A stretch of DNA of 60,359 bases from JAAGZL01 sp050290785. GTDB taxonomy: Bacteria; Pseudomonadota; Gammaproteobacteria; Chromatiales; Chromatiaceae. The stretch lies in NCBI GenBank assembly GCA_050290785.1, contig JBNKIR010000005.1, forward strand, positions 1-60,359, written 5' to 3'. Position 1 is the first letter of the stretch; every line of letters begins with the position of its first letter. A program made the translations under genes and the position numbers. The notes under the pieces are model-generated. The model saw only the letters and a list, made by a program, of their open reading frames with translations. It was not told where the DNA came from and made no database searches. Shown here piece after piece: positions 8,773-18,102 of the stretch.

Positions 8773-9645
8773 CTAAGCAAATTTACCCTTAAGCCAGGCA
8801 CTGAACTCCTCGCCCAGATGATGATGATTGATGGCATAGTCGACCGTGGCCTGCAGATACCCCAACTTGCTTCCGCAATCGTATCTCTGCCCCTCAAACT
8901 CATAGGCCATCACATCTTCCTCGCTTATCAAACGTGCGATGGCGTCTGTTAGCTGTATCTCGCCACCGGCGCCACGACCAATCTGTTTCAAATGCTTGAA
9001 TATACCTGGGGTAAGTATATAACGTCCCACCACCGCACGGTTGGATGGGGCCTTGTCCGGATCGGGTTTCTCCACAATACCCCTCATCTTTACCAGCTTG
9101 CCATCACCCTCGGGATCGACCACACCGTAGCTGTTGGTGTCTTCCGGCGGTATCAGCTCAGTGCCGATGACACTGCTCTCACACTCCGAATAGACATCCA
9201 CCATCTGTTTGAGCACGCCGCGTTCACCGTCGTCCACCAGATCATCGGCCAGGAGCACGGCGAACGGCTCCTCCCCCACTACGGGGTGGGCACAGAGTAC
9301 GGCATGGCCAAGCCCCAAAGGCATGGCCTGACGGATAAATATACAACTGACATGAGGTGGAACGATGTTCCGCACCAGTTCCAACAGCTTATCCTTGCCC
9401 CGCTGCTCCAGCTCCATCTCAAGCTCGTAGGCCGTGTCGAAATGGTTTGAGATAGAGGTCTTGTTGCGGCCGGTTATGAATACCATATCCTCAATGCCAG
9501 CTGCCACGGCCTCTTCCACCGCATATTGAATGAGTGGTTTATCTACGATAGGCAACATCTCTTTGGGGCTTGCCTTGGTGGCGGGGAGAAATCTTGTCCC
9601 CAAACCGGCCACTGGAAAGACGGCCTTGCGCACCCTGCTTGTCAT
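8773..9645 (-). CDS. galU: UTP--glucose-1-phosphate uridylyltransferase
   Basis: 290 residues, normal GalU length. It joins UTP and glucose-1-phosphate to UDP-glucose plus pyrophosphate in the cytoplasm. The N-terminus shows the nucleotidyltransferase signature FPVAGLGTRFLPATKASPKE; further GalU motifs are KPLIQYAVEEA, ADDLVDD, VGRYILTPGIF and FEGQRYDCGSKLGY. It is followed by the cytochrome gene and preceded by malQ 120 bases upstream on the same strand, placing it at the end of the leftward glgC-GH57-malQ set. UDP-glucose here would feed cell-envelope sugars or trehalose rather than the ADP-glucose glycogen route. Confidence 0.96.
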   Translation of the reverse strand: MTSRVRKAVFPVAGLGTRFLPATKASPKEMLPIVDKPLIQYAVEEAVAAGIEDMVFITGRNKTSISNHFDTAYELEMELEQRGKDKLLELVRNIVPPHVSCIFIRQAMPLGLGHAVLCAHPVVGEEPFAVLLADDLVDDGERGVLKQMVDVYSECESSVIGTELIPPEDTNSYGVVDPEGDGKLVKMRGIVEKPDPDKAPSNRAVVGRYILTPGIFKHLKQIGRGAGGEIQLTDAIARLISEEDVMAYEFEGQRYDCGSKLGYLQATVDYAINHHHLGEEFSAWLKGKFA

Positions 9646-9765
9646 CTTAAAAAATCTCCTTCTTATTGTTCATGCGTACTCTATCAGATTTCGCTACAGA
9701 CTTGTCCTGACAGGACCAGATGGTAATTTCCAGATTATCAGGAGCCGTTCTGGTCCGGTTTATTC

Positions 9766-11256
9766 TCAATGCGGCAAACGGCCGTACATGACGATCCTGT
9801 GACGCAACTTCGAAGCCAGCCCCGGGTCCATCTGACTCCAATCAAATCGCCACCCCCAGTTTCCTTCCATAGTGCCAGGAGTATTCATACGGTGATCACC
9901 TCCCAACTCCAGCAGGTCCTGCATCTGCAGGATGGCCAGATCGGAGGTTGAAGCGAGTACCTTCCATATCATCGGCCAGGGCATATCAATCCTTGAGTCG
10001 CCCAGAAACTCATCCACATAATCCCTGGTGCGATCATCCAGGCTATCATACCAGCCTACCGTCGTGTCGTTATCGTGGGTGCCGGTATACACCACAGAGT
10101 TCTGCGGATACTTGAATGGGAGATGGGGGTTTTTCGGATCACCGGAAAAGGCAAACTGCAGTACCTTCATCCCTGGAAGATTGAAATGATCACGCAGGGC
10201 TTCCACCTCAGGGGTAATTATCCCCAGATCTTCCGCCACCAACGGTAACCTTTGGTACTCCTGGTACAAACGCTCAAACAACTCCTTCCCCGGAGCGGAC
10301 ACCCAGCGGCCATGGATTGCAGTCTCATCACTCGCCGCTATCTCCCAATACGATTCGAACCCGCGAAAGTGATCCACACGGATCAGATCATACAGGGTAA
10401 GTTGGGTCCTGAGACGCTGTATCCAGAATGAGAAATCGTCCTTCCGCAGCTGTTCCCAATCATAGAGCGGATTACCCCAGCGCTGACCCGTCTCGGAAAA
10501 GTAGTCGGGCGGAACACCCGCCACCACCGTAGGCATGCCATCTTTGTCCAGCAGAAATTCCTGCTGACTGGCCCACACCTCGGCGCTATCATGGGCCACG
10601 AAGATGGGCATATCTCCAAACAGCTCTATGCCACGCTGGTTGGCGTACTCCTTCATATCCATCCACTGCTGAAAGAATACGAACTGCTCGAAGTTTACGT
10701 ACTCAATCTCCTGCGCCAGCTTTTCCCTGATCTGGGCCAGTGCCGGCTCTTCGCGTTTACGCAATGCATCTGGCCACTCCCACCATACACTGCAATCCTG
10801 ATCTTTGCGTATCGCCCGGAACAGGGCGTAGTCGTTCAACCAATATGCATGCTCATGGACAAACCGGTCCATCTCTTCCCTTTGCTGGTCATCCGCGCGC
10901 TGCTTGAAGCCGGACCATGCCGAGCGCAGCGCCAGAAGCCTGTCCTCCTCTGAAAGCGTTTTGAACTCCAGACTTGACGTATCCAACCAGTCTTTATGGC
11001 TCAGATACTCCAGGTTGATCAGCAGTGGATTCCCGGCATGGATGGAACTGGTGGAGTATGGAGAATTATCCGATCTGGTGGGCCCTACCGGCAGGGTCTG
11101 CCAACAACTGAAGCCTGAGTCCACGAGAAAATCCACAAAGTGCCTGGCCTCACCCCCCAGGTCGCCGTTGTTGCCGGGACCGGGTAACGAGGTTATATGC
11201 AGCATCACACCTGCTCGGCGGTTTTTCAAACAACTCTTATATCTTGGTAGACTCAT
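9766..11256 (-). CDS. malQ: 4-alpha-glucanotransferase (amylomaltase)
   Basis: 496 residues, a GH77 enzyme of the short bacterial type. It transfers alpha-1,4-glucan segments and helps to process short maltodextrins released in glycogen turnover. Motifs seen: RAGVMLHITSLPGPGNNGDL near the N-terminus, FGDMPIFVAHDSAEVW, DLIRVDHFRGFESYWEI with the nucleophile Asp, EDLGIITPEV with the acid Glu, and YTGTHDNDTTVGWY. It lies between GH57 and galU on one strand, 70 bases after GH57, consistent with a glycogen operon. Confidence 0.95.
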   Translation of the reverse strand: MSLPRYKSCLKNRRAGVMLHITSLPGPGNNGDLGGEARHFVDFLVDSGFSCWQTLPVGPTRSDNSPYSTSSIHAGNPLLINLEYLSHKDWLDTSSLEFKTLSEEDRLLALRSAWSGFKQRADDQQREEMDRFVHEHAYWLNDYALFRAIRKDQDCSVWWEWPDALRKREEPALAQIREKLAQEIEYVNFEQFVFFQQWMDMKEYANQRGIELFGDMPIFVAHDSAEVWASQQEFLLDKDGMPTVVAGVPPDYFSETGQRWGNPLYDWEQLRKDDFSFWIQRLRTQLTLYDLIRVDHFRGFESYWEIAASDETAIHGRWVSAPGKELFERLYQEYQRLPLVAEDLGIITPEVEALRDHFNLPGMKVLQFAFSGDPKNPHLPFKYPQNSVVYTGTHDNDTTVGWYDSLDDRTRDYVDEFLGDSRIDMPWPMIWKVLASTSDLAILQMQDLLELGGDHRMNTPGTMEGNWGWRFDWSQMDPGLASKLRHRIVMYGRLPH

Positions 11257-11326
11257 CCAAAACTTTTCTCAGCGTTATTTACGTATTAAATCCATGTAAT
11301 AGTGAAGCTTCATTATTAATGTCATA

Positions 11327-13027
11327 TTAATTACTGCGCATGACACCACCCATGGCCGGGTCTCCTCCACCATGGGTAAACACCTGTGATAGATATCTCG
11401 GAGGCTTAACTCCGAGAATCTGGTAAAGGTGAACCAACTGCTTGCGAAACAGACGTTCAAAGTCCGAGACCGTATTGCCTGGATTGTAGTCGCCAAACCA
11501 CCAGAACCAGTCAGACCCCTCGCAGGTGGCCATCTGCAGCTCGGCCTTCTCCACCGCTGCTGCATTCAGTCGACCTTCCGCCATCACCCTGTCATAGACC
11601 TGCTTGGCCTCGATCAGCATATCCCAGGCGCGATTCTTGTCCTTTTCACCGATCCAGGTGGTAAAAGTCCCGTACACCCAGCTACCGGCCACCAGGGTCT
11701 TCAGATCGTAGGTCGGAATATTTTGTTCAACAATGTCGGCAAACGTGGTCAGCTCCAGTCCCGGATGCTGAGACAACCGTTTGTATAGGCTATCCAAAAA
11801 ATATCCGCCGTTGCGCGGATAGTGTTCCCAGGCATTTTCACCGTCCATGATGATCGATACCACGATCTCAGAAGGATTCTCCGAATTCTTGGCTATAGAC
11901 TCCAGATTAAAGATAAGGTTGCTTACGGCGTCTTCTGCATGCCAATCGGCATAGGTGAAGCCGATAAGATCAGAGAGGTTGTCATTGCGAAAGAAACAGT
12001 CCATCTTGCCCTGTTGTAACCGGTAGGGCCTGTGCGCCCACTGCTCCGGCCAGGGCTTACCGTCATAGCTGCGCTCCAGGCTGTTGTGCAGGACCTGCTG
12101 ACCACCGGCTATCCAGGTAAACCCCTCTTCCTCCAGCAGACGCAGACACTCTTCGCTGATAGAGCCTTCGGCCGGCCAGCACCCCTTCGGTTTGAATCCG
12201 AAATAGCGCTCGAACGACTCTATACCCTGGCGTATATGCCATCTGGAGCGCTCTTCACCGCCCGGATAGCTGGTGCCCTTAGGCAGTTCTATATCGGGCA
12301 TGGCCTCCCGTGCCGATTCGATATCCAATAACAGCGGCAGGATCGGGTGGGCATAGGGGGTGACTGACAACTCGATACGGCCTTCCAGGGCCAGCTTTTT
12401 GTAGCGCTCGATGATGCCAGACAGCAGGTCTCCGATACACTCCACCAGCCTGTATCTATCTTCCGTGGTAAAGCCCTTGCGTTTTTTCTCCAGGGACTTG
12501 ATCCTGATGTCGTTTACCCTGGGGTGCTCCCCCATCCACGCCAGGTGGTACCACACCATGAGATCTATGATGAATTGATCATTCAGATACTCAGATGACT
12601 CGGCGTGTTCATCCACCATAGAGACGATATCGGTCAGACGCCGAAAGGTCCTGAAGCGCCCCCGCATGTGTTTTTCGTTGGCCCGCATACAGGCGATCAT
12701 CAGATCGCGGCGCGAACCCTGATCCCGTGGCAATCCGGGACCGGCCAACGCAGCCAACAGAGGATCCTTGATCTGGCGCCCGCGAACCAGCCACTCCTGG
12801 ATCTGTTCCACATAGTCATCCAGCTGTTCCAGCAGCACCGGTACGAAGTTGACCACGGCACGCGCCTCAGGATGGTTCTCCAGATGGGCCACCATGTCTA
12901 TATAGTCCTTGATGCCGTGCAGATAGACCCAGGGCAGCTTGAAGTTACTGTGATCCGGCCCCCGATAGTCCGGCTGGTGCATATGCCAGCACAGAACCAC
13001 CTTTAAACGCTGATTGCTATCTGACAT
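11327..13027 (-). CDS. Glycoside hydrolase family 57 protein
   Basis: 566 residues. The N-terminal GH57 catalytic barrel opens with VVLCWHMHQPDY; GCWPAEGSISEECLRLLEEE and the later MDGENAWEHYP fit family motifs, the latter near the catalytic Asp region. GH57 includes alpha-amylases and glucan branching enzymes acting on alpha-glucans; its place between glgC and malQ points to intracellular glycogen handling. Because a GH13 branching enzyme (glgB) is also present, an amylase or debranching-like role is more likely than branching, but this is inference. Its ATG (13027) overlaps the glgC stop by 11 bases, implying translational coupling. Confidence 0.9.
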   Translation of the reverse strand: MSDSNQRLKVVLCWHMHQPDYRGPDHSNFKLPWVYLHGIKDYIDMVAHLENHPEARAVVNFVPVLLEQLDDYVEQIQEWLVRGRQIKDPLLAALAGPGLPRDQGSRRDLMIACMRANEKHMRGRFRTFRRLTDIVSMVDEHAESSEYLNDQFIIDLMVWYHLAWMGEHPRVNDIRIKSLEKKRKGFTTEDRYRLVECIGDLLSGIIERYKKLALEGRIELSVTPYAHPILPLLLDIESAREAMPDIELPKGTSYPGGEERSRWHIRQGIESFERYFGFKPKGCWPAEGSISEECLRLLEEEGFTWIAGGQQVLHNSLERSYDGKPWPEQWAHRPYRLQQGKMDCFFRNDNLSDLIGFTYADWHAEDAVSNLIFNLESIAKNSENPSEIVVSIIMDGENAWEHYPRNGGYFLDSLYKRLSQHPGLELTTFADIVEQNIPTYDLKTLVAGSWVYGTFTTWIGEKDKNRAWDMLIEAKQVYDRVMAEGRLNAAAVEKAELQMATCEGSDWFWWFGDYNPGNTVSDFERLFRKQLVHLYQILGVKPPRYLSQVFTHGGGDPAMGGVMRSN

Positions 13028-14297
13028 AGTTGGTAACCTGCCCCAGCATGCTTGGCGTTACCAATACCACTCCATTTGGGGTTACGGTAAAACGTTTCGC
13101 ATCGGCCTTGAGGTCCTCGCCGATGACGGTGTTATTAGGTATCTTGCAGCGCTTGTCGATGATGGCGTTCTTTATGCGGCAGTTCCTGCCTATATCCACC
13201 TCGGGCAGGATCACGGAATCCTCCACCGTACAGAACGAATTCACCCTGACGTTGGAAAAGAGCAGCGAATGACGCACCAGGGATCCGGATATGATGCAGC
13301 CACCGGAGACCATGGAGTCCACCGCCATGCCGCGCCGGTCATCATCGTCAAAGATAAACTTGGCCGGGGGCACCTGCTCCTGATAGGTCCAGATCGGCCA
13401 GGTGCGGTCATACAGATTGAGCTCCGGCGTCACTCCGATAAGCTCCAGATTGGTGGCCCAGAATGCATCCAGTGTTCCCACATCACGCCAATACCCCTGC
13501 TTGCCGCTCTTCGGATCACGGAAGGGATAGGCCATAACCCGGTATTTCTCTATCACGGACGGGATTATATCCTTCCCGAAATCGTGGCTGGAGTTGGGCA
13601 TGTCGGCATCTTTGATCAACTGCTCGAACAGGAAGGACTTATTGAAGACATAGATCCCCATGGAGGCCAGGGCGGTATCGGTGCTTCCGGGTATGGGCTT
13701 GGGATCCTTCGGCTTCTCCTTGAACTCTATCACCCTGGTGTCATCGTCCACTTGCATGACGCCGAAGGATTTGGCTGTCTCCAGGTCCACGTCGATACAA
13801 CCCACGGTGATGTCCGCACCTGTGGCCACATGGTGGGCGATCATGGCGCCGTAATCCATACGGTAGATATGGTCCCCCGCCAGGATCAGGACATAATCCG
13901 GATTGTGCCCGCGCAGGATATCAATATTTTGGTGTACGGCATCGGCCGTACCCGAGTACCAGCTGTTTTCGCTGATCCTCTGCTGGGCCGGGATCAACTC
14001 TACATATTCTCCAAACTCACCCCGCAGGAACCCCCATCCCCTCTGTATGTGCAGGATCAGCGAGTGCGCCTTGTACTGGGTCAGTATGCCGATACGGCGT
14101 ATGCCGGAGTTGATGCAGTTGGAAAGGGGGAAGTCTATGATACGGAACTTGCCACCGAAGGGAACGGCCGGCTTCGTGCGCCACTTGGTCAACTCCTGCA
14201 ATCGGGAACCGCGGCCGCCGGCGAGAATCAATGCCAAGGTGTTTTTTGTTATCTTACTTACAAACCTTGGGTCCTGCTCCATACTCATTCTATGCAT
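13017..14297 (-). CDS. glgC: Glucose-1-phosphate adenylyltransferase
   Basis: 426 residues, the committed step of bacterial glycogen synthesis: ATP plus glucose-1-phosphate gives ADP-glucose. It shows the ATP-binding LALILAGGRGSRLQELT, the motif KPAVPFGGKFRIIDFPLSNC, GTADAVHQN, AGDHIYRMDY and a C-terminal left-handed beta-helix region. Allosteric control by sugar phosphates is a property of the family. It is the first gene of the leftward operon glgC-GH57-malQ-(galU) and divergent from glgB across a 232-base intergenic region that must hold both promoters. The large plus-strand frame covering it is a shadow. Confidence 0.97.
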   Translation of the reverse strand: MHRMSMEQDPRFVSKITKNTLALILAGGRGSRLQELTKWRTKPAVPFGGKFRIIDFPLSNCINSGIRRIGILTQYKAHSLILHIQRGWGFLRGEFGEYVELIPAQQRISENSWYSGTADAVHQNIDILRGHNPDYVLILAGDHIYRMDYGAMIAHHVATGADITVGCIDVDLETAKSFGVMQVDDDTRVIEFKEKPKDPKPIPGSTDTALASMGIYVFNKSFLFEQLIKDADMPNSSHDFGKDIIPSVIEKYRVMAYPFRDPKSGKQGYWRDVGTLDAFWATNLELIGVTPELNLYDRTWPIWTYQEQVPPAKFIFDDDDRRGMAVDSMVSGGCIISGSLVRHSLLFSNVRVNSFCTVEDSVILPEVDIGRNCRIKNAIIDKRCKIPNNTVIGEDLKADAKRFTVTPNGVVLVTPSMLGQVTNYVR

Positions 14298-14529
14298 CCT
14301 CCAGACATCTACTCTCTACCCAAATATTAAAGACCACACCCCTACTTAGCATATACTATCATGCATATATAGGAAGCAAGATTTAAAATCTATTACGGTT
14401 TCAAAGACAATTTTCCCTGATCGCTGTTAATCCAATCTCAAATAACCCTATAATTCGTTCACAACCGAAGATAGATACTCGCCGATACGACGGCATGATT
14501 ACTAAACTGGCAAATGTTAGCCAAGCCAG

Positions 14530-16737
14530 ATGAAGCAGGACGTGATGAAGACTAAAAAAAAGAGGGCATCTGATGAGCTCAACAAACCCCTGCAGCGCAT
14601 ACTGCAGGCGCGCCACCACGACCCTTTTGAGGTCCTGGGGCGGCATAGTGCCGGTAACAATACCCTGGTACGTGCGTTTCTCCCCCATGCAGAAAGGGTA
14701 GTGATACTGGATATCGATCAACCCATGGAACGTATCCCCGGCTCTGACTTCTTTGAGTGGACAGGTGATCCGGATATGCTGCCGGCACACTATCAGATCT
14801 CTTACCAGACCGATTCCGGCGAACAGATCTCCCGTCACGACCCCTACTGCTTCGGCCCCCAGCTGGAGTTCTTCGACATGCACCTCTTCGGCGAGGGCAA
14901 TCACTGGCACGCCTACCGTTTTCTCGGAGCACACCAACACACCGCCGATGACATAGACGGGGTCCTGTTTGCCGTGTGGGCGCCCAATGCGGCGCGGGTT
15001 AGCGTGGTTGGCGACTTCAATCGCTGGGATGGTCGGGTCAACCAGATGCGCTCCAGGGGTGAATCCGGCATCTGGGAACTATTCATCCCCGGACTTGAGG
15101 CGGGCTGCAACTACAAATATGAGATCCTGGGCCAAAGTGGCCATGTGATCCTGAAGAGCGATCCCTACGGCAACCAGTTCCAACTGCGCCCGGATACCGC
15201 ATCCATCGTTGCGCCCCAGAGCACCCACGAGTGGAAGGATGAAGAGTGGCTATCCCGGCGCAAGCAGAATGACTGGCAGCACACACCCATCTCCATCTAT
15301 GAGGTCCACCTGGGATCCTGGAGACGCGGCGACAACAACAGTTTCCTGAACTACCGTGAGCTGGCCCATCGCCTGATCCCATACGTACAACAGATGGGCT
15401 ATACCCATATCGAACTCCTGCCCATCACCGAACACCCCTTCGACGCCTCCTGGGGCTACCAGACCACCGGGTATTTCGCCCCCACCAGCCGTTACGGTAC
15501 GCCGGATGACTTCCGCTATTTCGTGGACAAGATGCATCTGAACGGCATAGGCGTGATCCTGGACTGGGTACCGGCCCACTTCCCCAAGGATCAACACGCA
15601 CTGGGCAGGTTCGACGGCTCATCCCTGTACGAGCACGAGGACCCGCGCAAGGGAGAACACCGAGACTGGGGTACATTTATCTTTAATTACGGCCGCGCAG
15701 AGGTAAAAAACTTCCTGCTGGCCAGCGCCGTTTACTGGCTGGAGGAGTTCCATCTGGACGGACTCAGGGTGGATGCGGTGGCATCCATGCTCTACCTCGA
15801 CTACTCCAGGGAAGATGGTGATTGGGTGCCGAATGAACACGGCGGACGGGAAAACCTGGATGCGGTCAAATTCCTGCAGCAACTGAACAGCGTAACCCAT
15901 GAGGAGTTCCCTGGCACCGTGATACTGGCGGAGGAGTCCACCGCCTGGCCTCAGGTCTCCGGTCCCACCTGGCTGGGAGGACTGGGTTTCAGCATGAAGT
16001 GGAATATGGGCTGGATGCACGACACCCTCTCCTACATGGCAAAGGACCCCATACATCGCCACTATCACCACGATCTGCTGACCTTCGGCATGCTCTACTG
16101 CTATACGGAGAACTTCGTACTCCCCTTCTCCCACGACGAAGTGGTGCACGGCAAGGGCTCACTGCTGGACAAGATGCCGGGAGACGACTGGCAGCGGTTC
16201 GCATCCCTGCGACTGCTGTTCAGCTACATGTTCACCTATCCCGGCAAGAAGCTCTCCTTCATGGGTAATGAGTTCGCCCAGGGCAGAGAGTGGGATGATG
16301 ACTCGGAACTGGACTGGTATCTGCTGGAACGTCCGCAACATAACGGCATCCAGACCCTGATCAGCGAACTCAACCGTCTCTACAGAGAGTTGCCGGCCCT
16401 GTACGCCCTGGAGTTCGAGAACAGCGGTTTCGAGTGGATCGACTGTCACGATGCCGCCCAATCGGTACTCAGCTACCAGCGCAAGGGGGCAAACGGCGAA
16501 TTCGTGGTGGTAGTCCTGAACTTTACCCCGGTACCCAGAGAGGACTACCGCATCGGCGTACCTGCCGCAGGCAGATACCGTGAGCTGTTCAATTCCGACT
16601 CGGAGTATTTCGGTGGCAGCAACCTGGGCAACATGGATGAGATCGATACAGAGCCAACGCCATGGATGGGACAGGAACACTCCATGACCCTGACCCTGCC
16701 TCCACTGGGTGCGCTGATCCTGCAGCCATCAACATAA
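14530..16737 (+). CDS. glgB: 1,4-alpha-glucan branching enzyme (GH13)
   Basis: About 735 residues. It creates alpha-1,6 branches in glycogen. Domains in order: an N-terminal CBM48-like module (HHDPFEVLGRH), a second CBM48 (VFAVWAPNAARVSVVGDFN), the GH13 barrel with DGLRVDAVASMLYLDYSR (nucleophile Asp), ILAEESTAWP (acid Glu) and FSHDEVVHGKGSL, and a C-terminal beta domain. The start is ATG 14530 or 14545; AGGA lies 4 bases before the latter. It stands alone on the plus strand, divergent from glgC, so both synthetic steps may be controlled from the shared spacer. Confidence 0.96.
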   Translation: MKQDVMKTKKKRASDELNKPLQRILQARHHDPFEVLGRHSAGNNTLVRAFLPHAERVVILDIDQPMERIPGSDFFEWTGDPDMLPAHYQISYQTDSGEQISRHDPYCFGPQLEFFDMHLFGEGNHWHAYRFLGAHQHTADDIDGVLFAVWAPNAARVSVVGDFNRWDGRVNQMRSRGESGIWELFIPGLEAGCNYKYEILGQSGHVILKSDPYGNQFQLRPDTASIVAPQSTHEWKDEEWLSRRKQNDWQHTPISIYEVHLGSWRRGDNNSFLNYRELAHRLIPYVQQMGYTHIELLPITEHPFDASWGYQTTGYFAPTSRYGTPDDFRYFVDKMHLNGIGVILDWVPAHFPKDQHALGRFDGSSLYEHEDPRKGEHRDWGTFIFNYGRAEVKNFLLASAVYWLEEFHLDGLRVDAVASMLYLDYSREDGDWVPNEHGGRENLDAVKFLQQLNSVTHEEFPGTVILAEESTAWPQVSGPTWLGGLGFSMKWNMGWMHDTLSYMAKDPIHRHYHHDLLTFGMLYCYTENFVLPFSHDEVVHGKGSLLDKMPGDDWQRFASLRLLFSYMFTYPGKKLSFMGNEFAQGREWDDDSELDWYLLERPQHNGIQTLISELNRLYRELPALYALEFENSGFEWIDCHDAAQSVLSYQRKGANGEFVVVVLNFTPVPREDYRIGVPAAGRYRELFNSDSEYFGGSNLGNMDEIDTEPTPWMGQEHSMTLTLPPLGALILQPST

Positions 16738-16839
16738 TTGAGGCCATACGACACAATCCAATTCGCCAGCATAAGCGGGTTCTACAGATATCGTAATAAT
16801 CACCTGGCGGGTATAGGAGCCTTGACTTCTACCTAAGTG

Positions 16840-17874
16840 TTAAATTTCATCAGAACGAAGCGCCCGGATAATCATATCCTCTACACTCGGTGTTGCTTTA
16901 GAAAAATAGAGCTGCATCTCTGGGTGTTTGTTCTTAAAAACCCGGAAAACCTCATCTGCGAATGCCTGACCAATCTGGTCAATGCCTGAAAAATCAAAGA
17001 TAACTATCTTAAATCGATCAACCCGAGCGAGTAATCTCTTGGCCTGCGATCTGGAAACTAAAAACTCATTTCCGTATTGAGCCAGGGTCACGGGCACAAC
17101 AGTTTTGTCGAATCCGTAGTCATTACCGGAAGCATACTTATCGAATACAGATTTAGCAGTCCTTGATGAATTGTTAGCTAATTGCATAAAAACTGTCGTC
17201 CCGCTTCTAGGGTTTTCCCGCTCCATAATCCAGTCTTCTGGTTTACTGAATTCATGTGAAAAATAAACACCTCCAGACAAAATCGCGTATTCATCAAACA
17301 TTCGCGATGAAAAGAAGATACCTTCTCCTGTGTGGTTTTCTGGATCGGTAGTTAGTTTTCCTTTTGCTAGTTCAAGCACGGCATGTCTTTCATCGTGTAG
17401 TCCCATGAGTCGTTGTATTCGCCGAAAAATTCCCTCTCCATCATCAGTAATCGATATTTGCGTGAACGCAGGATTTTTTTCTACGGACACTACGGCATTT
17501 TGACCTTGGGAATGATCAATTGCATTGTTGAGCATTTCCGTGAAACCGTAGTTCCATATGTCAATCACATTATCAGGCAGTGCTCCAAGCCTAGGGAGTA
17601 CGAATTCCCGCCAAAGTAGGTCTTCCTCCAGCCCCACGAGTTTGAAGCTCTCTGAAGTCACGATTTCTGGGTGAAGTTTGTACACCCGATTCCGCGTATT
17701 ACCCTCTGCAACTATAGTATTTTGAGTAACCAACCGCTGCATATGACTATTAACGGCCTGTCGGGAAATTTCGAACTTCTCTGATGTAATGGCTACAATC
17801 GTGGTGGGGTGTGCAGATACATTATCAATGATGAATTGCCGAATAGTTTCACCGCGACTTCGAACGCCGACCAT
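16840..17874 (-). CDS. Winged-helix, HATPase and STAS-like (DUF4325) fusion regulator
   Basis: 344 residues from the ATG at 17874, which has AGGAG 8 bases upstream; a TTG-initiated extension is unlikely. Residues about 8-70 form a winged helix (FEISRQAVNSHMQRLV). Residues about 95-215 form a GHKL ATPase with EMLNNAIDHSQG (N-box) and ITDDGEGIF (G1 box). Residues about 260-340 form a STAS-like DUF4325 domain (VIFDFSGIDQIGQAFADEVF). The layout resembles a sigma-factor/anti-sigma partner-switch module joined to a DNA-binding domain; a regulatory role is inferred. Three TTGTCAA boxes lie just upstream. It is less GC-rich than the adjacent glgB and pgi genes and unrelated to glycogen, hinting at insertion. 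Confidence 0.8.
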   Translation of the reverse strand: MVGVRSRGETIRQFIIDNVSAHPTTIVAITSEKFEISRQAVNSHMQRLVTQNTIVAEGNTRNRVYKLHPEIVTSESFKLVGLEEDLLWREFVLPRLGALPDNVIDIWNYGFTEMLNNAIDHSQGQNAVVSVEKNPAFTQISITDDGEGIFRRIQRLMGLHDERHAVLELAKGKLTTDPENHTGEGIFFSSRMFDEYAILSGGVYFSHEFSKPEDWIMERENPRSGTTVFMQLANNSSRTAKSVFDKYASGNDYGFDKTVVPVTLAQYGNEFLVSRSQAKRLLARVDRFKIVIFDFSGIDQIGQAFADEVFRVFKNKHPEMQLYFSKATPSVEDMIIRALRSDEI

Positions 17875-17885
17875 CTGCTTACTCC

Positions 17886-17935
17886 TTGTCAATGTTATTA
17901 TATATTATTGTCAATGTAATGGCACGTATTGTCAA
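17886..17935 (-). promoter_or_regulatory. Three direct TTGTCAA boxes upstream of the ATPase/STAS-like gene
   Basis: TTGTCAA occurs at 17886-17892, 17908-17914 and 17929-17935, with starts 22 and 21 bases apart, about two helical turns. Read in the gene's direction the boxes are TTGACAA; the farthest can serve as a -35 (TTGACA, then 17 bases to GACAAT), the middle one would overlap the -10, and the nearest touches the ribosome binding site. The spacing suggests a protein binding the same DNA face, possibly the winged helix of the gene itself. Experimental proof is lacking. Confidence 0.55.
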
Positions 17936-18102
17936 GGGTGCTCTTAAAATCATTAGTTAAAACAATTGGATAAGCGCAGACCATCTTCGTCGCTACGCTC
18001 CTCAGGTGCTGGGTTATACTGGCCGATGGCTGCTATACAAATGTTTGGTCTCTGTGTAAAAACTCACAAAAAACGTTCCATTACTCTACGAATAGCCAAG
18101 TA

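Noticed and set aside
13014..14330. 438-residue plus-strand open frame
   Set aside because: It exactly covers glgC on the other strand and has no recognisable motif; a shadow from the high GC content.
17875..17892. TTG start for the ATPase/STAS-like gene
   Set aside because: It would place the ribosome site AGGAG inside the gene; the ATG at 17874 is well spaced from it.
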